A stretch of 64,000 bases of DNA from Phytoseiulus persimilis (lineage: Eukaryota; Arthropoda; Arachnida; Mesostigmata; Phytoseiidae): assembly GCA_037576195.1 (NCBI GenBank), contig CM075104.1, positions 3,540,775 to 3,604,774 on the forward strand, read 5' to 3'. The notes under the pieces are model-generated. The model did not search any database and had not been told where the DNA came from. It worked only from the letters and a program-made list of their open reading frames with translations. Numbering within the stretch: position 1 is the first letter of the stretch; each line of letters starts with the position of its first letter. The position numbers were made by a program, and so were the translations under genes. Shown piece by piece: positions 35,592 through 47,400 of the stretch.

Positions 35592-37872
35592 TCAATGATG
35601 CTTCGGAAGGCCGGAACATTTTCCTACCTCCCTCCACACGAGAGCGGAAAACTGGATCGAAACATTCCGTCTACGATCTTCTCGAGGCTCTCTGTCCCTT
35701 AAGTCGCGATCGACCCACGCGAGAGGACCGAGAACGGCGTCTTTCTCCGCCCATTTTGCGGTGAAGAGGACAAACTTCCGGGGAAAGAGGCACCTGTTAT
35801 TCTCAATGCGACTAACCTTGTACCGAACTTGGGCATGGAATGACATCATCCAACAGGGGAGCCAGCCGACGAAGTTCATGATAAAACAGGCCCTTGCCAG
35901 GATCAGAATTTCGGCGAGGACCCCTTCCACTCTGCACTCGTCAGACTGACGGAAAGATGGATTTGATGAGGTGAAGTGGGATCTCGCCATTGACTGTTGT
36001 CCCAGCCGAACTTTCCACCACAGTTGTCGAAGAGTGCTCCATAGGTTCCACGAAATCCTTTGCGAGCTGCGACTCGTGATTTATTTTCTGGATGGAGCCC
36101 TAACGGAGATATTCTCCCCATCACATCCTGGAACGATGGAGTGAAACCCGTATCGCCTCCGCAATAATCGAAGATGCTCGGGAAGTTCCTTCGGAATTTC
36201 AGCAATGTAGCTCTTGAGCCCGAAGTGAAGTGATAAAGCTCAGCTCGCCAACCTCTGCTCCCTGGTCCAAAAAGTAGGAAAATATGGTCCTTTTGAAAGC
36301 GGTATCCGACACGAGAGCGTGGATGAGCAACAACGATAGGCACCAGAGCTGCTCATTACGGAACAGTATGTTCAACACTATGACACTATCCGATCCCAAT
36401 GCGCTTTGGTCTCATTTCCCTGTGGTCAACTCGAGGATGTACTCGACAAGTGGGTCTGCTTCTGAATAAACTCTCTGCGAATGATCATGATTGGATGTGA
36501 GCTGGTGTGATGAAGATCTTCGCTGATATTAGTAGCCTTAAAATATATTCGCCCTTGTAGTCAAGAGGCTGGAGAAAAAGAAACTTGGTCACTCCCTTTT
36601 TATGTCCTCGATGCTTCATGTTCTTGACCAATTCCCCGCTATATTTTGTGTGGGTGACCGCTTACTGCCAACTGAGGTTTCCTCGATTGCTCTGAATTTC
36701 ATCATCATCTGGAGTTCCATTATCTCAAATTTCAGTTCTTTGGACAGCAAATCATGCGAAACAACGCGGCCGATTTTTTCAACCCCGATTTGGAACTTGC
36801 AGCAGGCAAAGACGTTCGAATTCATCTAAAAAAGTTTCCCTGGCTGAGGCAATAACCCTGTCGAATGGTTCCCGCGACCCCTCGTTGCACACCTCCAGCT
36901 GTACCATTTGAGCATTCGGAAAAGCTATATTCCTGCACTCTCTTGAGAATCGAGCCCCGCTCTACACCGTGCAAATATGTTCAATGAAAGGGCTCAGCCG
37001 AACAAGGGTTGATTTTTGGCCTGAGACGCGGTTGGAAATCAATAGTATGTGATGATAACCCTCTACTCGGGGAACCTCCTCGAACGTTTGGCACGCATTG
37101 ATAGCAATGCGGGTTCGTATTCCATCCAATCCGAAACCGAGAAGAAAATCCGGCGCGAAAAAGTGTATCCATAATTTTATCGAATCCCATGAAACATCAT
37201 GCTCGAGAACAAGGAAGTACTGCGTGTTCTCGAGAGCAGACACAGCGAAATCGCTCATCGAAAAGCTGACTTCGAGTCGAACCTGGTGGGCAGCTGCACG
37301 AGCCCTAGCCCACCATAATGGAAAGCCCACGTGAGGTGACTATAAGCTTGTCAGGTCGGGAATTCGGCGGCGCTTAAATGTCTACACGTGACTTGAGCCC
37401 GCTTTTGATCGTAAGGAAACGCATTCCAACGACCTGCACTTCAGCCGAAATGAGAGGTTGCGGGTCTGGTCGATAGGATACTTTGACGGAATGCAGCATG
37501 AAGTACCACTCCGATCTCGATGATACTTCGCCAGTGTATGGGGGAGCGAATGGCTACACGTTGAGACACATTCCAGGGTGACGGAACCACGGGAAAGGCT
37601 TCTTGTGCTGAGGCACAAAGTGAAAGAAGAAGCCGCCCGATTTTCAATATGACTACGCGAACGCGGCCCCAAGCGGAAACGTCTCCAATGGAAATCGTTC
37701 GTCGCTGTAACATTAAAAATTCTTGAGGTAAAACGGTTTTCAGGTTGTCTCCCTCCGTATGCGGCATCCCTCCAAGATTCGTATCGCTCGCTATGTCCCA
37801 ATAGAGGCTTTCCTCGGTCAACTTCCCACAAATCATAGATATCCCCGCTTCCATCGACATCAAGAAAGACAA
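35592..37872 (-). other. Scattered membrane-protein-like exon candidates
   Basis: Several - strand segments contain hydrophobic stretches and plausible splice borders. One runs from an acceptor CTTTTTTAG at about 36830 through ELKFEIMELQMMM to a GTAAGC donor near 36665. A second follows TTTTTCTCCAG near 36570 and encodes GEYILRLLISAKIF. Others lie at 36199-36399, 36962-37330 and 37441-37872. The pattern faintly recalls the last exons of the gustatory-receptor-like gene at 38.7-39.4 kb, so this could be a decayed neighbour. The phases of adjacent pieces do not fit each other, so I call no gene. Confidence 0.22.
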
Positions 37873-38736
37873 GAAAAATACATCTATTTTCTCCTTAGAA
37901 CTCCTGATCTCCGGTCGTGGTGATCCCAGGAATTTCGCGCGAATCGCGTTGTTTGTCGGGGACGTGAGAAACGTAATATTTCCTTATTGTTCGAAGAAAT
38001 GAGATGCATGCCTATGTACACAATACTCATGAGCCGTCAGCATACATTTGACAGTTCTGAGGCAATTTTTTCCAGTCAGAGCGCGGCTCCCAATGAATTG
38101 TCAGAATCAGCCATTTGAGGAATTGCTTGGAAAACTTCCATCGTGATCGCTTTGATGTCGTGCATTATATCAACTAGATCGTAGAATTCTTCCCAAGCAT
38201 GCAAGGATCCGATCGCGCAATGATCGGATGCGACGAGTTCATCCTATCCGCTCGCCTCTACTGTTCACCATAGTAACCGCAAAAACACTGTTCGGGGCTC
38301 TCGCGGAATGAGAGGTCTAGTCCGTTGGTACATGTCCTCGGGTCCGGAGAAAAAAACTCGATTTCTCATACATCTCAGCCGGTAGCTTCTCACAGAGATC
38401 CATCGAAAAGGGTCCTCGCTGGCGGCTGACGATTTTTCCGTTCGCCGTGAATATTTTTCGTGCTGCGATGACGAAGAATGCGGGGTGTGAACGAAGGGGA
38501 ATTTTAGCGAGCCCACAGATTTCTGAAGAACGGCGAACAGGGTTTCAGCCTTGTGTGAACTGGAGTGAATCTCTGTAGATTGGAGCTCCGTATCAACAGG
38601 AGTGATCTTGGGCCCCGAGTTTCGTGGATTTATAATAATACAGGACTCAGGAACGAACGAATGAACTGGAGAGAAAGACACATTCAGTATGCATAAACGA
38701 CAGTTAACCGAAACGAGCTCGAGTTATCTCGATGCA

Positions 38737-39423
38737 TTACAAAGGCCAATTCCGGTCGAGGACGAAAGCGAGCACGAAGAACTGGAACAGTGCCTGAGGA
38801 AAGAAATCTTTTCTGTCTCGAATCTCGGCGAAAATCGGAGATAACCATTTCTGAGAGTAGATAGTCCGAATGGGACTCACCTGGGATGAGATCACGAGTG
38901 TTTTCATGATGAATCTGCTGAGTTCCACGTCAGCGTCCGAGGAGATCCCGATGATATCCCGATCCCTGTAGAGCTGAAACATGGATTGGAGCATTTGAAG
39001 GGAAACAAAAGGTATTTAGTTGCAGCGATCCGTTGCGATACAGAATGGTAAATTTATAGCCAATTCACCTTCTGTCGAATTTCGATGTCATAGTCGCTTT
39101 TCGGCAGAAACTCCGAGCCATGCGATCCCGCAATTTGTATCCCGATGCTTGCCAAGCCCCAGATCGCGTACGGGATCGCTGTTCGTTTCTTGTACTGCAA
39201 TTTTCACCAGAGCTCACGAATGACCTCTTGATTTGAATTAGGGGTCTCGGTGTCCTCACGAAATCGGAATACTCACGAAATTGACGGCGTAGAAGAGCCC
39301 AAGGCTCGACAGGGCAAGGATCATATCATCTATGACTGCGAAGAGGAGGTTGATATGCTTCGTGTTTGCGAGTTTGTTAAGTCCAAAATAAATCATGAAC
39401 GAGACGTCGCTGTAGCGCACCAG
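38737..39423 (-). CDS. C-terminal four exons of a gustatory-receptor-like membrane protein (partial)
   Basis: Four exons with clean borders, all phase 0: 39277-39423 (after TTGTATTCCAG), 39069-39194 (after AAATTGCAG), 38881-38973 (after TGTTTCAG) and 38737-38793 (after TTTCCTCAG, ending at TAA). Together they encode 140 residues. The first has LVRYSDVSFMIYFGLNKL followed by a hydrophobic helix ending GLFYAVNF. The second has a helix around YAIWGLASIGIQIAG. The third carries DADVELSRFIMKTLVIS and the fourth a final helix (FQFFVLAFVL). This order and the phase-0 introns near the C-terminus resemble arthropod gustatory receptors, seven-helix ligand-gated channels of chemosensory cells. The stop comes where the family usually continues into the last helix and its TYhhhhhQF signature, so the gene may be truncated or belong elsewhere. 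Upstream exons are not established. Confidence 0.5.
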
Positions 39424-41160
39424 CTGGAATACAAAAAATTTACGGGTCGCAATGACTTGCTAATTCTCTTGAGACAGTTCTCTGTTGTGTGGTGAACAGA
39501 GCGCTTGGGTCAAGATCATGGACTGTGAGGTTCTTGTGAGGTCGTCGTTGAACTGAGAGTTGTGCGAGACTTTTTCATTCCCGATGTGATTGAGTCCTGA
39601 TGGCTCCGGGGTGCAACAGATCGAAGTCCTCGGAAGCTGAGCATAGTTTATCGAGACTCGGATTGGAGTGAAATACTCGCCTCTGAATGGACTGGGAATC
39701 GACAGGGCTTGGAACCAGTTGTGGTCGTTGGGGCGGCGCTGTGATCCGCCAGACCGAATGCCTCGGACTACGGCAAAGATTCGGTCGTTTATAATTTTTG
39801 CACAGTGATTCATCGCAACTCCTGAGTAAAATCTGTCTGAACTCCTACGATGTCTCCGGTCGATGTACTTCCCTATCGATTCTCTGCCTTCTCTCAAGGC
39901 TGCTCTTATTTGGCCTACGACTCTCACGCTTATTCTAATGGGCATCAAGCTGAACATGTTACTTCACTGCATCCAAATGGGTTCGTAGATTTCCTCCCAT
40001 CAAATGCGATTTCGATATCTTCCAGTGTCGATCTTGCATTCTGTTCAACCTCCCAGCGAGAGGCCCATCTCTAACCCGTTCCGCAGTACGGAGCAGGAGT
40101 CTAAACCTTGAGCTCTCGGGACCATTCTGAAGCATTGCGTCGATTCCTTGAGAGGATCTGCATATGGCTGTAGGGCTTAACTTAACGAGTCGTGATGAGC
40201 CTTGTACGACATCATTCTCGAATTTCGAGCGAAGGTGGCTTTGATATACGCGAACTCACGATTCCCCCTCTTGAACGTAGAACGGCTGTGTCTCAGTCGC
40301 AGAAGATCTTGGATTTTTTCTCTCCGTGTCTAAAAGAACCGTTTCTCTCAACAAAATGTCAGGTGACTGAAGAACACATGAGTCCCTGGAATCGAACACC
40401 GATTTTTGGCCGACGCAGGTCTCGCTCGTCCCGAGGGATGGGCGCTGTCCTCCAGAAGGCGCCCGAGATCTACCCGTTCGTGCGGCATCCCTCATCAACA
40501 CCGTATAAGGTCGAGAGCTCAGGAAGCGTGTTAGTGAGAACAACAGCTCGAAAATTCCGGTTCCAATAGTCTTACGTCCCCCGTTTAACCATATTGGTGA
40601 ATGGTGTTTCCAGGTATTAGTAGAGAAGTGTGACCCATTTTTCACCCCGAGTCCAATATTTTTGTGCCTCAATTCAACAGCTTCTCACAACGAAGCTTTG
40701 ACAAAATGAACGTTCAAGCAAACGGGCCATCTGTTCGGAGCTACAGCACTCGAGTGTTTAATATAGCGTGAGGGCATTCAAGAACGGAGACACGGAGTAG
40801 AAAATGCTGTCCGCAAGTGTGCAACGATGATTGCCAGAGCTGTTAGTGACATCAGTGAGCGTTCTCGAATTTCGTCAAACTGATTCCTCACCATTGTCAA
40901 GGCAGCGATGACGACGACGCTGTTCGCCTTCCAGCTGGTTGGGGGAGCCTTTTTCGGGAATTTTTGCGATGCCAGACTCGTTTCCTGAGAGAACACTGAA
41001 CACTGTTTGTCGGACCCAAGACTCATTCCGACCGAACACAATGTTGAGAAGCCCCGAAGACAGTGATCGCCGTCCCTGCCTTAGAATCTGACTACTCACA
41101 GCTTTGCTCGATGACCGGTAAGCCGGGGCCAGCTCAGAAATTCCACGAACTTGATACATG
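39424..41160 (-). other. Possible upstream exons of the receptor-like gene
   Basis: The same strand has an ATG at 41160 opening MYQVRGISELAPAYR and ending at a GTGAGT donor. After TGTTCTCTCAG comes a segment with two hydrophobic stretches (ANSVVVIAALTMV and LMSLTALAIIVAHL). Around 40.5 kb there is a segment ELLFSLTRFLSSRPY, and at 39.8-39.95 kb a basic segment (SVRVVGQIRAALREGRE) that would suit a cytoplasmic loop. The positions would suit the N-terminal half of the receptor-like protein, but I could not find a consistent set of donors and acceptors joining them to 39423. Confidence 0.28.
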
Positions 41161-43890
41161 GCATCGGAGGTTCAGAGATCGGAACGGAATGCGAAAGCTG
41201 GCAACAATAAGTCTGAAACTGCGATGAAGCCTATCGATCAAGACACACACGCCAAGGCGTTCGCCACGTCAATCGAAGCGTAATGTGCAGTTTCCACCTT
41301 TATCGCTCCGACGTATCGATTCCGTGACATCGGTCCGATACACAGAGTCGTCGGCAGACTATTCTCGCAGCGGCCACCCCTCCGGTCTTCGAGCTCGTAG
41401 CTCCTCATTTCTCATACAGCTTCTCGTCGACTGAGTGGTCAACCAGCCGTAGAGGGAGCTCCATCTCAGTTTGTATGAGATGGGACAATGGAATCCTCGG
41501 TGGGTTAGAGCGGCATTCGCACGAATGATTCCCTAGGACGCCGCTGAACGTGCACATTAAAAAGTCGGCCTTAGACCACCTGCGCTCGAGGAGACGACCG
41601 ATGGCGAGGGCGTTCAGGACGGAGAATACTCGTTTAGTATTTACTTAGAATAGCCAGGATGGTGACGCGTATCTTGGTCAGCGATTCATGCAGATGGGTC
41701 CGAAAACCGCATTCCACGAAGCGGCTCGAAGTGGGCCCAACTTCGCTCCTCGTAAGGCCCTCTTCCACCGTCCGTTGAGATGACGAATATCAACCCATCG
41801 TGCTCGTGCATATGTGATCGGATGCGGATTACGTGTTGAGGTCGCGCGAGAGCCGACTCAGAGCCCAAAAAACGGCGAGCGGTCAACCGGAAAAACCGCT
41901 AATTTGTTGAAAAAAACTCGACCTCTTCGCATTTATTCCCGTGGGTGCTCAAGCAGGCCGAATCAGGACAAATCCGATGGTCAAGTGTTCTAGAACTGAT
42001 CCAAACTACCCGTCTATGATCTTGCCGCGTTTATCCGACGACTCGTTCTTTTCTCCTGGAAGTCACACTCATCCAGGATTACTCCTTGCTGCGTAGGAGC
42101 AGCGTATCCTTTCGCATCCAATCGAAGTCCAAGGAATTCCATCGTATGACATTCGTCGTCCCCACGGCCGGTTTAAACAGACATCGAAAAGAAGGGTCAG
42201 CTCTGAGCCGCTCTGTGAAACGCGAGCCTCAACCGATCAGTGATCAGGGTATGCCATGCACCATCCTCTTAGAAAACAACAAGGAAGAGAGAAATTTGGA
42301 TTTTGACCATTGTCCACTCAGATACACCTAAAAGGACGAAGATGTCCGACCTAACCTGACATCCTTGTATACTCCAGACTCCGCTGTCCTATGTGTGGAC
42401 AGACTCGAGCCTACGCTGCGACGTACCTGCGGGTCTGTCCACACATCTACGTTGGGGCTATGCTCGTCAAAGAAGGGAGTGGATCTGAATTTGAGAGGCT
42501 AACCCGCTCGACGAGGGTCGTTTCCGAGACATGCTCAGAAAAGACAGCTCTCCCCCCTGAATACGCCCGTGGATCGCAGAGGCTCAATACCATTCGCAGC
42601 ACGTCCCTCATGCCGCCTCCACGGAGCTGCGGCCCGTAGCGGACCGCACTCTCTGGTTGTTATCGATGGATACTCCAATTTTGCGGAATGTTCGCGCGGC
42701 TCGCCTAGCCTCATGGCGCTGGATGAGTTCAGCTCGGAGAATGGTCGCTTGGTCAGATCACTGATCACGCAATCCAAGGGTAAACTGAATGCTTTTGAAG
42801 TCGCTCTAGGAGAGGCTTGAATCAGCTCGCGAGCACACTGAGTCAACGTAATATTCTCCGAATAATAACATACGGTGACAGAAGTTGAGTCTGAGCCTCG
42901 AGATTGCCAATCATGCCGGTACAGTTATCGTTCGTTCCATCTCACTGCGGTGGAGCCTCGGTCAGTGGCTCGGTTGTATGAAATTCTCACTACTCTCATA
43001 TTCTCTTTGATGGATGTCCGTCTTCGGACTGCGCACTCCATATCACATGAGCATGAATATCGTTGACTTCGTCCGCAAGATAGATGGGCCGGGCCCAGCT
43101 CCGTCGGAACTGAAACCTGTCGAAGTAAGGTTACGCTGAGCTCGTAGGAGCTCTCGATCACCTTCAGAACTTAGGTCGGGGAGTTTCTCTGAACAGTCCG
43201 TTCCATTCTATACGATGAAGTTCGCACACATAACGAAACCATGATTGATGGCAGAGCGGGCACGCTACACCATATTCTGGTCGGAGAATGAAAACTTCGC
43301 AGATCACGACAGAACCTCAGTCCATCACTGACGCCGCAAACGAACCGTTCCCCCGGACGAGAACGATTTCTTTCCACCCTCCTTGGCCTGTGCTTGCAAA
43401 AGAGTTACTGTGAGGCAGAGCCAACTCGGGTGGGAACTGACACTCCTCATTCTGAGACAACCACGGCGCTGTTTGTATCGATGCTCCTGTTTCCGGAGGC
43501 CGCTCGGCTAAATACTCATATGGAAGGGAGAAAACTCTGCTGGTTTTCAATTCTTCTGCTTCTGCATCCTTCTTGACTGAGTGTGAGTTCCTCACACACG
43601 CAAGCTTGAGATATCTGCTCCCCGTACTCAACTCATTCTCCAAGTAGTTCATTCTCTCCAGTACCGAGCTGCTATCTTTTCTTTCTTTCCCTTCTGAAGG
43701 TCAGATGCGACCAGGGGCATCTTCGAGATGAATCTTAGCATCCTTCTTCAGACTGCGAGACGGCTGACCAGGGGAACTCTCAGTCACTCAACGGCATGCG
43801 ATTCGCCACATTGCGGGAGTAGGTGTATCATGCGATCGCGTGAGAGCCTCAGCGAAGATCGGGGCTCGTCATCAATCAGATCAGAGTGAA
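41161..43890. other. Intergenic DNA, no gene recognised
   Basis: Short overlapping frames only. One strong inverted repeat is listed separately at 42391-42446. Confidence 0.45.
42391..42446. repeat. 14-bp perfect inverted repeat (stem-loop)
   Basis: ATGTGTGGACAGAC at 42391-42404 is exactly complementary to 42433-42446, with a 28-base loop. Pairing extends three more bases inward with one mismatch. No transposon-like flanking duplication was recognised. Confidence 0.75.
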
Positions 43891-43894
43891 CAAG

Positions 43895-43900
43895 TTTATT
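43895..43900 (-). terminator. Candidate polyadenylation signal of the cadherin gene
   Basis: TTTATT on the + strand gives AATAAA on the - strand about 600 bases after the cadherin stop codon. I saw none nearer, so a 3' untranslated region of about 0.6 kb is inferred. Confidence 0.4.
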
Positions 43901-44498
43901 ATATACATTTCGTAACAATGAAGTTTCTCTTGTACAGCTCTATTTGCATTCGAGGATTGGAACGCGTCCAGGCAGCGTTTCGTTGAATTAGCGAATATAA
44001 TTCTGCGATGGCTTTGGCTTCAGCTGTTTTGCGGTCGGGTTTGCTTTCAGTATTCCTCATCCCGGACGGAAGGAGCAAACTCGAACCAATAACAGGACGG
44101 GAAGGGCTGACAAAAACAGGAAATATTCTCAGATTCCGGAGCGATTTCGGTGCCTATGTACATCATGGCAATGTTTAGCTCGCAGCTAAGCCCTCTCGAC
44201 CCCTCGTTCACGGGACAAGGGGAGGAGGAGGAGGGGGAAGCGTATCGCAAATTAAATTAAATTACTGTGTACACAATCTATTCCCTTCTTCAGCTCTCGA
44301 AGCATTCTCCGAACTCATTCGTTCCCATTCGATGCCGTATGAACCGGCTCATTGCAGCCTGTCCGGGTCTGTTCACTAACTTCGATTCCGGCTCAGAACA
44401 ATGCTTGGCACTAGATTTGGACCCTTGTCGACCGCGGGTGGGACTCCTGCATCCAGCGGAGTCACCCGAGGTATCGGACGCGGGAGTCGCATTCGATG

Positions 44499-47400
44499 TC
44501 AGAGTTCAGATACTTCAAGCTTGCCAAAACGGTTCGGTGTTCCCATTTTGGCGTTGAAAATGTGACTGTAATCAACCCCCACGTCCAAGACGGTATTGAA
44601 GTTATTTCGGTTGTGATTCCGCTGCGGGGGCGGCGGTGGAGGTTTGGGGGCCGGAACTTTCTGCTGTTGGCTCTTCTGGAGGGTCCGCGCTTGGCTTCGA
44701 CTCTGGGGACTGATGACGTATCGCTCGTTCATGAGATTGGATGTGGAGTAGCCATCGCTCCCGGACCCAGAGCCTTGATCCGTGTTGTCGGCCACCGCGT
44801 TTTCGTCTAGAGAGTTCGAGTCACTGTGCCGCAACTCCTCGTCCTCCTTATTGAACCACTCGTTGTCATACGAATGCATCCAGATTGGATTGCTGCCCTC
44901 GACCGAGTGCTGGTTCGTGTTCGGCAGATCGTGCCGCCGATGCGCCATGCTGTTGTTGCTCGAGCCGAATGCCGAGACCGTTGCCGCCTTCAGTTGACGT
45001 TGGTAGCGTTTCTTCTGAGCGACGCATAGCGAAAGAACAAGCACCAGCATAACCGCCAGAAATACCACGAGACCAACGAGCCATGTTTTGAAGGGATCGT
45101 CCTCTTCTATGCGAACGATTGATGCTTCCGCTGGCTGCAAGTGAAGTGAGAAAGCTCGCGTTTAGGACGATCGATCGGGATACATCGATCAGATCGATCG
45201 GGGCTGGCCGACTTCGAGCAAGGTCCGCATGCCGTGGTAGACCTTGCTCCGAAGTTTTCGAAGAATTAGGCGCTTACCTCGCTGTGGAGTACGTTGAAAT
45301 CCTTAAAGAGCTTGTCGAGGAAGGAAGAGTTCTGATCGATCAGACTGATGGCCGTCATTACTTCCATAATTGTGTTGTCCTCGCGGTTGACGAAATGTAA
45401 GTAGATGTCACTCCTGGAAAATTATGCACATACTAGTTCTGCCCGGCCTCATTGTTGTGACATAGCTGGAGATGGTAGAGCAGACGTTAGAATAGATAGC
45501 CTTCACTGATCGAGCCTCACTTCGTTCGGTCGACGGTTCCGTCCGGGTTTTCGTGTAGCTTTATATCGTCGATGTTGACAATGGCGCCGGTGATGTTTGC
45601 CATGACCATTCGGAACTCCCGTTCCTTCTCCTTGAACTCGTCGGGCGTCAAGCGGAGCACGAAACGAACCCGTTGGTCTTCCCTCAAGAGGTAAATCTGT
45701 GTGTATTCGAGGGGAGTTCATGGATCGAGCCACCAGAGTAGTTCAGTCGCTCTCGTTGAGCACTCTGAAGTGGATGCTTGCCACCCAAGTCGGATGTAAA
45801 CCATCTTCAGGTGACTGTTTGGCATGGAGATTTTACAGGGTTCTCAACTTACGAAAACGTTGGCCGTGTCCGACAAACCCTCTGAGTCATTCGCTACAAC
45901 TCTGAAGTCAAAGTAGCCTTTCATGCCGCGCTGAGGATAGAAATTCAACGCGATGTCGCCAGTTCGACGATCCAAGAGGAACGGCGAGCCTTGGATAGGA
46001 TCCAGACCTTCCGTGAGAGTTCGGACGACCTCACCGTCGATGTAATAGGTCACTTTGCTGTTTTCGCCCTGGTCCACGTCGACAGCCTGGAATTCGCAGA
46101 CGCAAGAAAACTATCACCGTGGGTTTACCGATCATCTAATAAACTTCCCCTCTGATCCATCTCCACGGAGAAATTGATCGGACTCGGAGTTACGACTCAC
46201 CTGAACTCTCATGAATGTCGTTCCGAACGTAGCCTCGGTGGTGACCCCCCCAGTGAAAACTTTTGTGACGAAGCGAGGAGGGTTATCGTTCACGTCGAGA
46301 ACCTCAACGTTGACTTGCAGCAGCGAATTGTCTTTCGAGTCGAACGACGTGACTGTTTTCGGTTGATGGAAACAATCATCCGAGGCTTGCACGATCAGTG
46401 TATAATGGGCTTTCTCTTCTCGATCGAGAACTTCTGTCGTAACGAGTTGATGCGTGAAAATGTCCAGTGAGAATCGATTCTCTTCGTTCCCCCCTGTGGA
46501 GTTGATTTCGAGGTCATCGTCAGAACGATTTCGGTCCGATGGGAGAGAACAAATGACTAAAATGTGAACACCGAGATGCGAGAGCTGTCCAGTTCTTACC
46601 GACAATGTAGTAACAAGGGATGGGCTTGTTCTGGCCGAAGTCATCGTCTCGATCGACGGTCGCGAGCAATTTATACATTTCCTGTCCGGGCGTCATGTTT
46701 TCAGTGAACGTCAGTTGAAAAACGTCCTGAGTGAACTCCGGCGCATAATCGTTCACGTCGGTCACGTAAATTGTGAGATCCAAGTCACTTGTCAGTTGCG
46801 TGGGCGATCCCTGGTCTCGAGCTTCGACTCTCAACTCGTAAACTTTCTGAGTCTCGCGGTCCAAGGCTGCCCGGAGGGTGATGACGCCTGTGTTTTCGTC
46901 GATGCCGAAGGTTCTCCAGTGATTATTAGCTAAGGTTTTGAGGCGATACTTGATCATTGCATTGGGTCCGTAGTCTTCGTCATCTGCGAGAGCTTCTACA
47001 ACTACGGTGCCAATGGTGGCGTTCTGAAAGAACCGAATTTTTTCTTACAAGAGACCCCTCTAGTGATACCGAGCGATCTCGCTCGATGTTCGAGGGCATT
47101 TCTGATCCATGGAGCAGATCTTCCCAGAACTCCGAGAGGAATGTGGGGCGATTAGGGGTGTGGGGATATGAGTAGGACATTGGGGACATGGGGAATCGGG
47201 AAAGAGGGTCTGGTCTCCTCGTGCTGGAGCGTGCGTCCCGATGTGACACTGAGGGATGTCGAGGCCGAAAACGTTCGGGCTAGGCTTACCTCCGGGATGC
47301 GGATCGTGTAGTTTTGGGGAGGCTTGATGAACACGGGGGCGTGATCGTTCACGTCGAACACGCATACATTAAACTTCTCCATGCTGTTCTGTATTGGGAA

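Noticed and set aside
39460..39957. 165-codon minus-strand frame as one exon
   Set aside because: The 3' half is Ser/Asn/Thr-rich filler that runs into the intron before 39423; only its first part could be an exon.
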